From Actinomycetota bacterium (GTDB taxonomy: Bacteria > Actinomycetota > Humimicrobiia > Humimicrobiales > Humimicrobiaceae), in assembly GCA_022865545.1 (NCBI GenBank), contig JALHTA010000354.1:1-6732 (forward strand): a DNA stretch of 6,732 nt, read 5' to 3'. Every line of letters starts with the position of its first letter. Position 1 is the stretch's first letter. This document shows positions 5,779 to 6,732 of this stretch, piece by piece. The notes beneath the pieces were generated by a model. The model searched no databases. It saw only the letters and a list, made by a program, of their open reading frames with translations, and was not told the DNA's origin. A program made the translations under genes and the position numbers.

Positions 5779-6732
5779 ATGAACTACCTGATAGGCTTTG
5801 ACATAGGAACGACCTCTACAAGATGTATATTAATAGATGTTTTAGGAAAACTTATAGCATCAGCCACAAAGGAATACCCGCTTGATACCCCAAAACCTGG
5901 GTGGGCCCAGCAGGACCCTGACCACTGGTGGGAAGCATCAGTGCATACCATAAAAGAGGTACTGGCTAAATCAAAAGTAGACCCCGGGGATATATCAGCT
6001 ATTGGGCTATCAGGGCAGATGCACGGCTCAGTATTTCTGGATAGGGACGGCAAAGTGATAAGACCGGCTCTTCTATGGTGTGACCAGAGGACTCAAGCGC
6101 AGTGTGATACTATATATGATATATTTGGTGGAGAGGATGAGTTTATAAAACTATCCTACAATAAGGCACTAACAGGTTTTACAGCTCCAAAGATTCTCTG
6201 GTTAAGAGAAGCTGAGCCAGAAAATTATAGTAAACTTTCCCAGATACTGCTTCCCAAAGACTATATAAGGTATAAGCTATCCGGAAACTATGCTACAGAG
6301 GTGTCAGATGCATCAGGTACAGCACTAATGGATATAGAGGCCAGGACCTGGTCCGATAAGATAATAGAAGGCCTGAAAATAGGTAAAGACCTCTTACCAC
6401 CGGTATATGAGTCATCCAGGGTATCCTCCCACGTATCTAAAGAGGCAGCTTCTCTTACAGGTCTTACTCAAGGCACACCCATAGTAGGTGGAGCAGGGGA
6501 CCAGGCAGGTGGAGCAGTGGGATCAGGTATTGTGCGAGAAGGCCTAATATCTGATTACCTTGGAACAAGTGGAGTTGTATTTGCCCACTCAGATAAACCT
6601 GTCTATGACCCACAGGGCAGGCTTCATTCCTTCTGCCATGCAGTGGAAGGTGCCTGGCATCTTATGGGAGTTACTCTCTCAGCAGCAGGATCATATAAAT
6701 GGTATTATGATACATTTGGTACCTCAGATAAG
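5779..6732 (+). CDS. xylB: Xylulokinase-like FGGY carbohydrate kinase (3' end outside window)
   Basis: The first 318 residues of a kinase of usually about 500; the frame is still open at the last base. Seen: the N-terminal phosphate-binding motif GFDIGTTSTR with D8, WAQQDPDHWW, and GLSGQMHG with M81-H82, which is characteristic of xylulokinases. LLPKDYIRYKLSG and VSDASGT follow, then GGAGDQAGGAVG with the likely catalytic base D241. The enzyme would phosphorylate D-xylulose or a related ketose with ATP in the cytosol. FGGY members vary in substrate, so the gene symbol is a family-level call. The start is uncertain: ATG 5779 has only a weak upstream purine stretch, while an in-frame GTG at 5764 overlaps the epimerase stop as GTGA and has AAAGGA just before it. 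Either way the two genes are very likely co-transcribed and translationally coupled. Confidence 0.92.
   Translation, partial: MNYLIGFDIGTTSTRCILIDVLGKLIASATKEYPLDTPKPGWAQQDPDHWWEASVHTIKEVLAKSKVDPGDISAIGLSGQMHGSVFLDRDGKVIRPALLWCDQRTQAQCDTIYDIFGGEDEFIKLSYNKALTGFTAPKILWLREAEPENYSKLSQILLPKDYIRYKLSGNYATEVSDASGTALMDIEARTWSDKIIEGLKIGKDLLPPVYESSRVSSHVSKEAASLTGLTQGTPIVGGAGDQAGGAVGSGIVREGLISDYLGTSGVVFAHSDKPVYDPQGRLHSFCHAVEGAWHLMGVTLSAAGSYKWYYDTFGTSDK

Noticed and set aside
5784..6053. 89-codon open frame on the minus strand
   Set aside because: It is the antisense shadow of the kinase N-terminus, whose + strand motifs are clear.

Overview
This is an AT-rich bacterial window with six gene loci, all on the + strand. 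It uses many AGG/AGA arginine and ATA isoleucine codons and strong AGGAGG-type ribosome binding sites. It has TTG as well as ATG starts, and its stop codons are mixed TAG, TAA and TGA. These traits, with the SPASM radical SAM protein and the sugar genes, suggest an anaerobic bacterium from a Firmicutes-like, deep actinobacterial or similar AT-rich lineage. Sequence reading alone cannot fix the taxon.

Left part (1-3429): three apparently unrelated genes separated by short AT-rich gaps. They are the C-terminal 297 residues of a radical SAM/SPASM enzyme (start outside the window), a seven-helix M48/Ste24-like membrane zinc protease, and an NAD(P)-binding extended SDR protein that starts at TTG behind a good ribosome binding site.

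Right part (3600-6732): a carbohydrate module. It holds a Gfo/Idh/MocA dehydrogenase, a TIM-barrel epimerase of the D-tagatose/D-psicose 3-epimerase type with its metal ligands and key substrate residues in place, and a xylulokinase-like FGGY kinase cut by the window end. The inferred logic is oxidation of a sugar or polyol, C-3 epimerisation of the ketose, then phosphorylation into central metabolism. The epimerase and kinase are tightly coupled (11 bp apart, or overlapping if a GTG start is used).

The most notable observation is that the Gfo/Idh/MocA gene is complete in length and in one frame from 3613 to 4809 but is interrupted at codon 62 by a single TAA. Reading resumes in the same frame with family-typical sequence on both sides. 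This is either a recent nonsense mutation, a base error, or a two-piece gene rescued by reinitiation at the ATG at 3802. Perfect or near-perfect palindromes lie before the epimerase (4846-4859), before the dehydrogenase (3460-3476) and after the radical SAM gene (961-974), and are candidate regulatory sites. No tRNA, rRNA, CRISPR array, insertion sequence or convincing intrinsic terminator was seen. No gene-free stretch exceeds 300 bases.
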